Assembly: GCA_018267215.1 (NCBI GenBank)
Contig: JAFDYX010000035.1
Location: forward strand, 1-64,000
DNA length: 64,000 nucleotides
From: Bacteroidota bacterium
GTDB taxonomy: Bacteria; Bacteroidota; Bacteroidia; Cytophagales; Cyclobacteriaceae
Direction: 5' to 3'
Under the pieces are notes generated by a model. That model was not told the DNA's origin. It saw nothing but the letters and a program-made list of their open reading frames with translations, and did no database searches. A program made the translations under genes and the position numbers. Each line of letters begins with the position of its first letter. Positions within the stretch are counted from its first letter, which is position 1. Below are positions 1-7,590 of the stretch, piece after piece.

Positions 1-331
1 ACACCATAGATTTTAATACTCCCTCGCAATGACGGAAAATACAGTCGTCATCGCGAGTTGGGCGGGTAGTGCGAAAGCGCGAAGCGATCTCCTGGATTGT
101 AGCATAGAGGCATTAGCAGATTGCTTCGGTCGGTAAAGTTCAGTATTACACAATAGGTTTTAATGCTCCCTCGCAATGACGGAAAATACAGTCGTCATCG
201 CGAGTTGGGCGGGTAGTGCGAAAGCGCGAAGCGATCCCCTATATTGTAGCCAATAGACATCAGCAGATTGCTTAGGTCGGTAAAGTTCAGTATTACACAA
301 TAGGTTTTAATACTCCCTCGCAATGACGGAA
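1..331. repeat. 147-bp tandem REP-like repeat (2.25 copies)
   Basis: Two full copies start at 1 and 148 and a third, partial copy starts at 295, giving a period of 147 bp with only scattered mismatches. Each unit holds nested inverted repeats. The outer pair is CGTCATCGCGAG (46-57) with CTCGCAATGACG (170-181), one mismatch from perfect. The inner pair is GAAGCGATCT (81-90) with AGATTGCTTC (118-127). This arrangement is typical of the palindromic REP-like elements common in environmental bacterial genomes. No coding sequence is present and no REP-associated transposase gene is seen in the window. The array may continue to the left. Confidence 0.85.
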
Positions 332-540
332 ATGATATAATAGCTGCGCAAGTAGGCAGGTTAACTTATACCTATTCATTCCGCCCATAAAATCTTACAT
401 CCCGCTATGACAGCAGAATTTATGGATTTGTCATTTTTGAAATAATTAAAGCCATTTTGTTTTTTAGAATTTGTTTTTTTTATGCCAAAACCTTACTTAA
501 TTTTCCGACTATAATCTAAACTGGATACGAGCTTTTGCCT

Positions 541-1911
541 ATGGAACTCTTTCTAAAACCTGATACGTGGCTCGCCCTTCTTACCCTTTGTTTTTTGGAA
601 ATCGTACTAGGTATAGACAATATCATTTTTATTTCTATTGTCTCTAATAAGCTGCCCGAAGAGCAACGACAAAAAGCACGCAACACAGGTTTGTTTCTGG
701 CCATGTTCGTTCGCATCGGTTTTCTGTTGGGTATCACCTGGATCATTGGCTTTAAGGAACCGTTGTTTGCCGTAAAAGATATCTTTCCTGATTTCCTCAT
801 AAAATATTTTCATTTTCATGGCGACCATACCTTTAGTGGGCGCGATCTGATCCTTGGCTTCGGTGGATTGTTTTTGATTGCCAAAAGCACCATGGAGATC
901 AACCACGAAATGGAAGGCGATGGTGAAACGAAAGAAGGAAAAAAATCAGCAGTGCCCACACTGGCCGGCACGATCGTTCAGATTATATTATTGGATATTA
1001 TTTTTTCGTTCGACTCTATCCTCACGGCAGTAGGCATTGTAGATCGCGACAAAGTCATCATCATGATTATGGCCGTCATTGTTTCTATCGGTGTGATGAT
1101 GTTTTTTTCGGGATCCATCAGCCGGTTTATTCAAAAGCACCCATCTATGGAAGTGCTGGCGCTTGGCTTTTTGATCCTGATCGGTTTTATGTTGTTTTTG
1201 GAGTCGCTCGAAATAGCCGTGCCTAAAGGATATATCTATTTTGCCGTAGCCTTTTCGCTGTTAATAGAATTTTTCAATATACGAGTGATCTCCAAGCGCA
1301 AGGCCGACCCGGTAAAACTCTACAAGCCGTTTAGTGAAGCAGAAGCCCAAGAGGCACTGTCGCAAAAGATTGAAGAAATTCAATATAGTGATGACCCCAA
1401 ATATCCGATCGGCAAGTTTGTTTCTAAAGAGAATTACACGCAAGAGGAATTACAGCAACTGATCGAAAAGATTGATTTGTTCCCGTATCAACTTCAGGCA
1501 GTCGTAGAAAATTTGTCGGAGGCACAACTCGACACACCTTATCGCGAAGGCGGATGGACGGTACGCCAATTGGTTCATCACCTATCCGATAGCCACCTGA
1601 ATGCTTACGTTCGCGTTAAGTGGGCACTGACGGAGGAGACACCTACCATCAAAGCCTATAACCAAACTAAATGGGCAGAAACACCCGACACAAGATTAAG
1701 TGTTGAGTATCCATTGGCTATGATTAAATCGCTGCACCGTAAGTGGGTGGGCTTGCTCAAACAATTATTGCCCGACCAATTGAAAAAAGAATATGTTCAT
1801 CCCGACACAGGCAAACACACTCGGTTAGATCAGATGACAGCCTCTTATGCATGGCATGGCGAACACCATTTGGCTCATATAAAATCTTTGAAAAAAAGAA
1901 TGAACTGGTAA
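541..1911 (+). CDS. TerC family membrane protein fused to a BstA/YfiT-type DinB-fold domain
   Basis: Residues 1 to about 255 are a TerC family integral membrane protein with about seven hydrophobic segments and the two conserved acidic helices (FLEIVLGIDNI near residue 20 and LDIIFSFDSI near 150), as in transporters linked to tellurite resistance and manganese export. After a charged linker, residues from about 287 to the end match the YfiT/BstA group of DinB-like metalloenzymes from its first motif (YPIGKF) to its last. It carries GGWTVRQLVHHLSDSH near 337-352 and WHGEHHLAHI near 438-447, which hold the metal-binding histidines. Relatives are bacillithiol S-transferases in Firmicutes. Both parts are in one frame with no stop. 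I prefer the ATG at 541 over a TTG two codons earlier. A fusion of these two families is unusual; its job is not known. Confidence 0.9.
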   Translation: MELFLKPDTWLALLTLCFLEIVLGIDNIIFISIVSNKLPEEQRQKARNTGLFLAMFVRIGFLLGITWIIGFKEPLFAVKDIFPDFLIKYFHFHGDHTFSGRDLILGFGGLFLIAKSTMEINHEMEGDGETKEGKKSAVPTLAGTIVQIILLDIIFSFDSILTAVGIVDRDKVIIMIMAVIVSIGVMMFFSGSISRFIQKHPSMEVLALGFLILIGFMLFLESLEIAVPKGYIYFAVAFSLLIEFFNIRVISKRKADPVKLYKPFSEAEAQEALSQKIEEIQYSDDPKYPIGKFVSKENYTQEELQQLIEKIDLFPYQLQAVVENLSEAQLDTPYREGGWTVRQLVHHLSDSHLNAYVRVKWALTEETPTIKAYNQTKWAETPDTRLSVEYPLAMIKSLHRKWVGLLKQLLPDQLKKEYVHPDTGKHTRLDQMTASYAWHGEHHLAHIKSLKKRMNW

Positions 1912-1938
1912 GTTTGCAGACAAACTTCCACGTTCGCC

Positions 1939-2865
1939 ATGTACGCCCGCCCCGCACTTTTCTTTAATCGTCACCTTGAAACAATTTACCCTGCTTTGTT
2001 TCGAAGTGTGCCACTTACATACAGGCGCGAACGAATTACCACCGCAGACAATGATTTTCTTGACTTGGACTGGTTGAATGGAGGTTTTACAAAGCTGCTG
2101 ATTCTTTCACATGGGCTGGAAGGCAACTCGCACCGGGCATACATCAAAGGCATGGCCCGGCATTTTTTTAAAAACGGATTCGATGTCCTCGCCTGGAACT
2201 ACCGGGGTTGCAGCGGTGAGATGAACCACGCGCTTCGTTTTTACCATAGCGGGGCAACGGACGATCTACAGGAGGTGATAACACATGCACTACGGCAAGG
2301 CTATTCGGAAATTTATTTGATCGGCTTCAGCTTGGGCGGTAATCTAACATTAAAATATTTAGGCGAACGCTCCATTGACGAACGGATAAAAGCAGCCGTT
2401 GCTTTTTCTGTGCCACTCGAACTCTACAGCAGCTGTCTAAAAATTTCAAATAGCAGTAACCGAATATATGCCCAACGTTTTCTGCGGAGCCTGAAAAAAA
2501 AGGTAAAAGAAAAATCGAGCAAGATGAAAAATCTGGATGTCTCGAAGATTGATTCTATCAAAACACTTTACGAATTCGATAACTTGTACACAGCCCCTTT
2601 ACATGGCTTCGCCAATGCTTTAGATTATTATCGGCAGAGCAGCGCTATTCATTTTTTAAAGAATATTCAAATCCCTACATTATTGGTAAGCGCAAAGAAC
2701 GATCCTTTTTTAAGCCACGAATGTTTTCCTGACACTAACGAAAACAAAATGCTTCATCAGGAATACCCCACACACGGAGGCCATGTAGGGTTTACAACAT
2801 TTAATAAAAATGGAGTATATTGGAGTGAACAACGTGCACTAGATTTTATTTTGACACAAGTATGA
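1939..2865 (+). CDS. YheT-family alpha/beta hydrolase
   Basis: This 308-residue protein has the alpha/beta hydrolase layout of the YheT/ABHD1-3 group, which are esterase- or acyltransferase-like enzymes of uncertain substrate. The N-terminal phrase RHLETIYPAL is characteristic of the group. The nucleophile elbow GFSLGG (Ser131), the acid Asp255 in SAKNDPF and the base His282 in GGHVGF form a complete triad. There is no signal peptide, so it should be cytoplasmic or peripheral. It starts 28 bp after the TerC fusion gene, and its stop codon overlaps the start of the next gene by 4 bp (ATGA), which indicates translational coupling. Confidence 0.88.
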   Translation: MYARPALFFNRHLETIYPALFRSVPLTYRRERITTADNDFLDLDWLNGGFTKLLILSHGLEGNSHRAYIKGMARHFFKNGFDVLAWNYRGCSGEMNHALRFYHSGATDDLQEVITHALRQGYSEIYLIGFSLGGNLTLKYLGERSIDERIKAAVAFSVPLELYSSCLKISNSSNRIYAQRFLRSLKKKVKEKSSKMKNLDVSKIDSIKTLYEFDNLYTAPLHGFANALDYYRQSSAIHFLKNIQIPTLLVSAKNDPFLSHECFPDTNENKMLHQEYPTHGGHVGFTTFNKNGVYWSEQRALDFILTQV

Positions 2866-3560
2866 TTGAACGCTTTTCTATCGCGGCCACAGCCGCACAA
2901 TTAGCATCACGGTTTGAAGTAGATGAACCTGTTTCATTTCATGCTCGATATAATATTTCACCGGCACAACTGGTTCCGGTCATCACCGCCAACGATAATA
3001 GAGGTTTTTCCTTTTTTTATTGGGGATTGCCCCCGGCACAGGCAAAGAACAATTCGGTAGCAGAAAAACTGATAAACGTACGCGTTGAATCCATTTCAGA
3101 AAAACCTGTTCTAAAGAAAAATTTAAACAAGAGCCGTTGCATCGTTCCGTTAGATGGTTTTTTTACATGGAAAAAAGCAGGCAAAAAAACACTCATTCCA
3201 TGGCGGTTTGGTACGGAAGGAAATGTATTGCTTTCCATGCCTGCGTTGTGGGAAGAATATGAAGATACCGAAGGGAATACTGTTCACTCATTCATGATCA
3301 TCACCCAAACAGCCACAGACCATGTAGAAGAAATTACAGACCGGATGCCCGTGCTGTTTACAAAAAAGGAAGAAGCCGGTTGGTTGTCTATAGGCTCGTC
3401 AGAACAAGAATTACTTAATTTGTTGCAGTTAAAACAACCGATGAAATTGGTGGGGCATGCTGTTTCTCCCCGGCTTAACGACCCCACTTTCGACAGGCCT
3501 TCGCTGATCTTACCAACCCAACCTGCCGACCAGTTTGGAAACCTTACCCTGTTCGACTGA
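2862..3560 (+). CDS. SRAP (YedK/HMCES) family protein lacking the catalytic residues
   Basis: The 232-residue protein aligns along its whole length with the SRAP family, which protects abasic sites in single-stranded DNA by forming a thiazolidine link through Cys2. The family landmarks are present: RYNISP (29-34), WGLPPA, INVRVES (71-77, the NxRxE block) and DGFFTW (98-103). Three active-site positions are changed. Position 2 is Ile instead of Cys, the Glu of GFYEW (E105 in E. coli YedK) is Thr102, and the His of the IHxRxP block (H160 in YedK) is Thr159. The DNA-contact residues Asn72 and Arg74 remain. It therefore looks like a non-crosslinking paralogue that may still bind DNA. It is coupled to the upstream hydrolase by a 4-bp overlap. 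Confidence 0.85.
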   Translation: MIERFSIAATAAQLASRFEVDEPVSFHARYNISPAQLVPVITANDNRGFSFFYWGLPPAQAKNNSVAEKLINVRVESISEKPVLKKNLNKSRCIVPLDGFFTWKKAGKKTLIPWRFGTEGNVLLSMPALWEEYEDTEGNTVHSFMIITQTATDHVEEITDRMPVLFTKKEEAGWLSIGSSEQELLNLLQLKQPMKLVGHAVSPRLNDPTFDRPSLILPTQPADQFGNLTLFD

Positions 3561-3620
3561 AAACATATCTTTTCAATTCGTTTATAAGGATTCTCAGTAA
3601 ATTTGATTTCTCCTATACCG

Positions 3621-5417
3621 ATGAAAAGACTTTTGTTTTTTTTAATTTTTATTCTGCTTCAGCTTAGCGCGGCCGCACAACTCTTTACCCGAAAGACCTA
3701 CCATGATAAAGAAAACAAGAACATCAAAGAAATTTATCAGGTAAAAGATACTTCCACTAACATACTTCAGGGGCGGTATATCTCTTACTACCTAAACGGG
3801 AACATTGAATCCAAAGGGCAATTTTCTAACAACGAAACCACCGGAGTATGGGAGTTTTATTATGAAACAGGAAACTTGCGCATGCGTGGCATTTTAAGAC
3901 AAAATTCTAATTATGGCTTGTGGGAATATTTTTATGAGAACGGGCAGAAGAGCATGGAAGGCACCATTGACGACAGGAAGAAGGAAGGAGTATGGAAAAT
4001 ATATTATGAGAGTGGAGAACTGAAAGAATTGGGAGAATATAAAAATGACAAACGCACGGGCTTGTGGACTACCTATTTTGAAGATGGCACAAAACGAGGA
4101 GATATTGAATATAGCAACGACCACGGCCGTTATACCGAATACTACCATTCCGGAAAAATATTATCGGAGGGTCCCAAAGTAGGCGCCCGGAATGCTGGGC
4201 ATTGGAAAACCTATACTGAGAACGGAGCTTTAGAAGGAGAGGGAGACTACGAAGCAGGAAAAAAAAATGGCGATTGGAAGTTTCTATTCCCATCCGGCAA
4301 AATATCTTCTGAAGGAAAATTTGAAAATGACGAACCTGCTGGCCAATGGATATACTACTACGAAGATGGCAAGATCAGTTCGAAGGGGAGTTTTGTCAGT
4401 GGCAAGCGAAACGGGTATTGGGTTTCGAGCTATAACAATGGAGCGCTAAAAAGTGAGATCACTTATACAAACGGGGCGGGCGACTACCGAGAGTATTACC
4501 CGGATGGCAAGCTGAAAGTAAAAGGGCAAATAAGCAATGGCAAAAACCAAGGCAAATGGCAATACTTTTATGAAGACGGAAAGCAAGAAGGAGAGTGCGA
4601 CTTTGATGTGGGCAAGGGCACTTATTTTGGTTATTACCCTACGGGTAACCTTCAAACAAAAGGACGCATTGAGGACGATCTGCGAGTGGGTACATGGGAG
4701 CTTTATGAGCAGGACGGAAAACTATCCGGTTACTATAAACCATTTTACGAAGACAAAACACTCTCCGGTTCCATCAATGCGTTGATCGAGCGTTCGAAAA
4801 CACCCGTGGTAATAAAAAAGGAAATCAGAAAGAGACGGTTCGATTATTTCTCGCCACGCTACCCTGAATATCACAGTGTTATTTTACAGGGGAATCCTGC
4901 TTTTGCCTTTTTAGGTTCATTCCCAATTGGTATCGAATTTTATAATGAAGCCAGACTGGGGCATGAGTTCGGGTTCGAAGGTCTTAGAGATCCGTTTTTC
5001 ACCAGCGATTCGCAAGTGCCGGTAGGCAAAATCTTTAACAGAGGATATGCCATTTCGCTCAAGCAAAAATTTTACAACCCTGTTAAGTTAGGTATGTGGT
5101 ATGTGGCGCACGAAATCAGGTTTACTAACTTAATCCATAACTACAATATAGAGCCGCCCCTACAGCCTCTTGTAACTGTGAGTGCGCCCGAACAGCGTGT
5201 GGAGTATGCCCTCATGGTCGGTATGCGCCTGATGGAAAAACTCGATAGAAACGGATTTACAATTGATACTTTTGTCGGCTATGGCGTGGGGTACAGAAAC
5301 GTGTCAGTTGATCAGCAGTTTAAATCAATGTTCAGCTCAGTAAGTACCGATCCCTTTTCGCAAGTAGTTAGATTCGGTCTTAACTTTGGCTATTCATTTT
5401 CATTTGAAGGCAGGTAA
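3621..5417 (+). CDS. Exported MORN-variant repeat protein with C-terminal beta-rich outer-membrane-like domain
   Basis: The ATG at 3621 begins a clear signal peptide (MKRLLFFLIFILLQLSAAAQ); the reading frame also has a TTG six codons earlier that would spoil it. About 14 MORN-variant repeats of 20-25 residues follow, each with the core GxWxxYYxxG, filling residues 40 to about 375. The last 190 residues have no repeats, alternate aromatic and small residues in the manner of a beta-barrel, and end in an aromatic-rich strand (NFGYSFSFEGR). The likely location is the outer membrane, with the repeats as a periplasmic or surface binding rod. No substrate can be named. Confidence 0.75.
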   Translation: MKRLLFFLIFILLQLSAAAQLFTRKTYHDKENKNIKEIYQVKDTSTNILQGRYISYYLNGNIESKGQFSNNETTGVWEFYYETGNLRMRGILRQNSNYGLWEYFYENGQKSMEGTIDDRKKEGVWKIYYESGELKELGEYKNDKRTGLWTTYFEDGTKRGDIEYSNDHGRYTEYYHSGKILSEGPKVGARNAGHWKTYTENGALEGEGDYEAGKKNGDWKFLFPSGKISSEGKFENDEPAGQWIYYYEDGKISSKGSFVSGKRNGYWVSSYNNGALKSEITYTNGAGDYREYYPDGKLKVKGQISNGKNQGKWQYFYEDGKQEGECDFDVGKGTYFGYYPTGNLQTKGRIEDDLRVGTWELYEQDGKLSGYYKPFYEDKTLSGSINALIERSKTPVVIKKEIRKRRFDYFSPRYPEYHSVILQGNPAFAFLGSFPIGIEFYNEARLGHEFGFEGLRDPFFTSDSQVPVGKIFNRGYAISLKQKFYNPVKLGMWYVAHEIRFTNLIHNYNIEPPLQPLVTVSAPEQRVEYALMVGMRLMEKLDRNGFTIDTFVGYGVGYRNVSVDQQFKSMFSSVSTDPFSQVVRFGLNFGYSFSFEGR

Positions 5418-5509
5418 ATAATTATTTTGATAGAAGTATTTAAAAATTTGATATACAGATATTTAGCTATTTATATTAACATCAAACATTTCAATCAACT
5501 ACTTAAAAA

Positions 5510-5986
5510 ATGAAACAACCCGATACGTTAAACCTCGTAGCTGACTTCCACCAAACCTTTAAGCACCCCATATTGCCTGCCCCTCAAATTCCGGGTGAAG
5601 ACCGTTGTCGGCTGCGTATTTCTTTAATTGCTGAAGAACTGAAGGAACTGGAAGAAGCCGTTGCCGACAAAAATATTGTTGAAGTAGCTGATGCCTTGTG
5701 CGACATTCAGTATGTACTGTCCGGAGCTATTTTAGAGTTTGGCTTGGCTGAGAAATTCAGCCTTTTATTTGAAGAAGTGCAACGATCGAATATGAGTAAA
5801 GCCTGTATGTCAGAACAGGAGGCGATTGATACGGTGGCCTTCTACCAGGCTAAGAAAGGCACGGAGTGCTATTACCGTGAAATTGGCGGCCGCTGGCTGG
5901 TTTATAGAAAATCGGATAACAAGACGATAAAGTCTGTCAATTATTCTCCCGCAAACCTCAAACAAATAATCTCCGGTCATATATAA
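5510..5986 (+). CDS. MazG-like nucleotide pyrophosphohydrolase family protein
   Basis: A 158-residue all-alpha NTP pyrophosphohydrolase-like protein. The metal-binding pattern is visible as EELKELEEA near residues 43-51, followed by EVADALCDIQY near 58-68, the ExxE...ExxD arrangement of MazG and PRA-PH proteins. The C-terminal 45 residues form an extension (ECYYREIGGRWLVYR) not needed for the core fold. Such enzymes hydrolyse non-canonical or excess NTPs to NMP and pyrophosphate; the actual substrate here is unknown. Its 3' end overlaps the end of a convergent small gene by 10 bp. Confidence 0.8.
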   Translation: MKQPDTLNLVADFHQTFKHPILPAPQIPGEDRCRLRISLIAEELKELEEAVADKNIVEVADALCDIQYVLSGAILEFGLAEKFSLLFEEVQRSNMSKACMSEQEAIDTVAFYQAKKGTECYYREIGGRWLVYRKSDNKTIKSVNYSPANLKQIISGHI

Positions 5987-6204
5987 AATTCAAACTGAAA
6001 TATGTTTTCCTGCCCACGCAGTTGCAGCGGGTTTAAGGCAATAATGGTACTGTCGTTGTAGGCTTTTATAAAGTCACTACGACTGATTCTTAATTTACTG
6101 ATTCCCGGTTTTACACGGTGGTATTGCATTCGACCCGATTTATTGGCCGTAGCACAGTACATCAAATCGTACTTTATTGGGATGGGGGAGGGGATATATT
6201 TCAT
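5977..6204 (-). CDS. Small hypothetical protein, second gene of a coupled pair
   Basis: A 75-residue basic protein that I do not recognise. It has no signal peptide or membrane segment and is predicted to be mixed alpha/beta. Its start codon overlaps the stop of the gene upstream (6201-6449) by 4 bp as ATGA, the usual sign of translational coupling, which supports both being real. The 3' end overlaps the mazG-like gene by 10 bp in convergent orientation. Two tiny coupled genes behind palindromic sites resemble toxin-antitoxin layout, but neither protein shows a known toxin motif to me. Confidence 0.5.
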   Translation of the reverse strand: MKYIPSPIPIKYDLMYCATANKSGRMQYHRVKPGISKLRISRSDFIKAYNDSTIIALNPLQLRGQENIFQFEFYI

Positions 6205-6449
6205 GAATATCTCTCCGCAAACCTGACTGAGATCATCCGGTTTTGTATGTGGTTATACTGTGCTAATAAGGTATAGGCTTGTATTGGCACGTAATTAAAC
6301 CTCTTCTCATACTCTTCTATCTTCAGGCATAACTCGCTGACATAGAATCTGATCTGGTCAATGTTTCTACATTTACTTGGAGTTTCAAAATTCCTGCTTG
6401 TGAATTTAATCAGGTCATTTTCAATTTTCTTTTTTTCAAATGTGCTCAT
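6201..6449 (-). CDS. Small hypothetical helical protein, first gene of a coupled pair
   Basis: An 82-residue protein, mostly helical, rich in charged residues, with Cys and Tyr scattered along it; the family is not recognised. I chose the ATG at 6449 rather than one at 6521, because the added 24 residues would be encoded inside two operator-like palindromes and read like translated AT-rich spacer. With this start, a 28-bp perfect palindrome touches the first base of the start codon. It overlaps the next gene by 4 bp. A role as a DNA-binding autoregulator is possible from layout alone. Confidence 0.5.
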   Translation of the reverse strand: MSTFEKKKIENDLIKFTSRNFETPSKCRNIDQIRFYVSELCLKIEEYEKRFNYVPIQAYTLLAQYNHIQNRMISVRFAERYS

Positions 6450-6476
6450 ATCATTGTGTATTAATACACAATGATA
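6449..6476. promoter_or_regulatory. 28-bp perfect palindrome, probable operator O1
   Basis: The 28 bases read identically on both strands. The core is TTGTGTA (6454-6460), TTAA, TACACAA (6465-6471). It directly abuts the chosen start codon of the minus-strand gene at 6449. As RNA it could also form a 12-bp hairpin just before the start codon. A second site with the same half-sites and spacing lies 52 bp away, which favours a protein-binding operator. Confidence 0.7.
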
Positions 6477-6505
6477 ATGCTTAATTTTAATATTAAGCAA
6501 TAATT

Positions 6506-6523
6506 TTGTGTAAAATTTCACAA
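6506..6523. promoter_or_regulatory. Second operator-like site O2 with the same half-site
   Basis: TTGTGTA (6506-6512), four bases, TTCACAA (6517-6523): the same left half-site and the same 4-bp gap as the palindrome at 6449-6476, with one change in the right half. Centre-to-centre distance is 52 bp, about five helical turns, so two dimers would sit on the same DNA face. It lies between the small gene pair (minus strand) and the divergent gene at 6653. Confidence 0.6.
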
Positions 6524-6652
6524 TAATTTATAAAAACCTGAAATTATGCTGATTTCGTGGTTTTTGTAGTTCGTTGGCATGCCCTGAATCGTTATCCGGG
6601 TTCATAATGCCTTTAGTTTTTATAATTATCTTTAGGCAAAAAAGTAATTTAT

Positions 6653-7555
6653 ATGGAGCCAAACACAGCACCCATTCAGTTTCTGACAGCTTGGAACGAT
6701 TACATGATTATCGGTACGATTTCAGCAGCTGCGATTGGTATTTTGTTATACCTATTTTACAAGCTACGGGTTTCTATGATCAAAGAACCCAAGCAGGCTT
6801 ACGACTATATCAACCACAATGAGATACGTTGGTTTAAAAGAGTATTCCTTTTCTTTGGCTTGTCGGTAGCTTTTGCCGTGAATCTCTATGGGATGGGTAA
6901 ATTCAATGAGATCGGATTGTGGTTTTATGTGCGGGCATTTTTTTCGATCGCAGCCGCAACTCTTATCTCGTATGTAGCTTCTTTGATACTGGAGTTTTAC
7001 TACCCCACCCGCTTAAATTATAAATTACGCAAGCTTCGCTATACACCCCGAATCAACCCTAAGAACGGAAAAAAGATGAGGCTGCTCAGTGAAGATGAGG
7101 AAGACGTGCACCTCAACGAAGGGATGCAAGCAGAAGAAAACATTTTCTCCATTGACTATGACGTGTGGGTGGATGAAACAACCAGCGATGTAAAAATAGA
7201 AAAATACGATGGCCATCTGGTGGCGTTACAATGCAATAACTGTGGTTTTTATACCATGAAGGTGTGGAAAGAAGAGATCATCGAAAAAAACGAAGACGGG
7301 TCGCCCAGAGAACTATTAAAACACTACCAGTGTTCCTACTGCAAAAATGTGCGGGCTACCCAGTTTAAAATTTCTAATAAAGAAGAAAATGACTACAAAC
7401 ACCAAAAACCCAAACTTCAACGCAATACCCGCAATGTTGAAATGATAAAAATTGATCTGGTCTCAACCTTAGGAGCCAAAAGATCGTTTGAGTTTAAATC
7501 TATCGAAGAGTTAGAGAAATTTTTAAAAGAATTTGATTTCACTAAGTTGGAGTAG
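6653..7555 (+). CDS. Membrane protein with cytoplasmic zinc-ribbon-like domain
   Basis: A 300-residue protein of no family I can name. Three hydrophobic segments lie at about 18-38, 60-80 and 88-110. A long soluble part follows with two CxxC pairs (LQCNNCGF near 193-200 and YQCSYCKN near 225-232), which together would make a zinc ribbon. The segment between the membrane part and the ribbon is acidic (SEDEEDVHLNEG). The C-terminus is a charged helix. The gene stands alone between the divergent small-gene pair and the downstream protease gene. It may be a membrane-tethered binding or quality-control protein, but this is only inferred from the layout. Confidence 0.7.
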   Translation: MEPNTAPIQFLTAWNDYMIIGTISAAAIGILLYLFYKLRVSMIKEPKQAYDYINHNEIRWFKRVFLFFGLSVAFAVNLYGMGKFNEIGLWFYVRAFFSIAAATLISYVASLILEFYYPTRLNYKLRKLRYTPRINPKNGKKMRLLSEDEEDVHLNEGMQAEENIFSIDYDVWVDETTSDVKIEKYDGHLVALQCNNCGFYTMKVWKEEIIEKNEDGSPRELLKHYQCSYCKNVRATQFKISNKEENDYKHQKPKLQRNTRNVEMIKIDLVSTLGAKRSFEFKSIEELEKFLKEFDFTKLE

Positions 7556-7590
7556 GCAGCAAAAAAGCAATCAATATTTTAGTTTGTAAT

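Noticed and set aside
1-331. CRISPR-like repeat array
   Set aside because: The repeat unit is 147 bp and continuous, without short repeats separated by unique spacers, and no cas genes are present.
541-1911. TerC-BstA fusion as a frameshift artefact
   Set aside because: Both domains are in the same frame and complete, so no single insertion or deletion is needed to explain the join. A substituted stop codon cannot be excluded from the sequence alone.
6201-6521. Longer start at 6521 for the small minus-strand gene
   Set aside because: The extra 24 codons run through both palindromic sites and read like translated AT-rich spacer.
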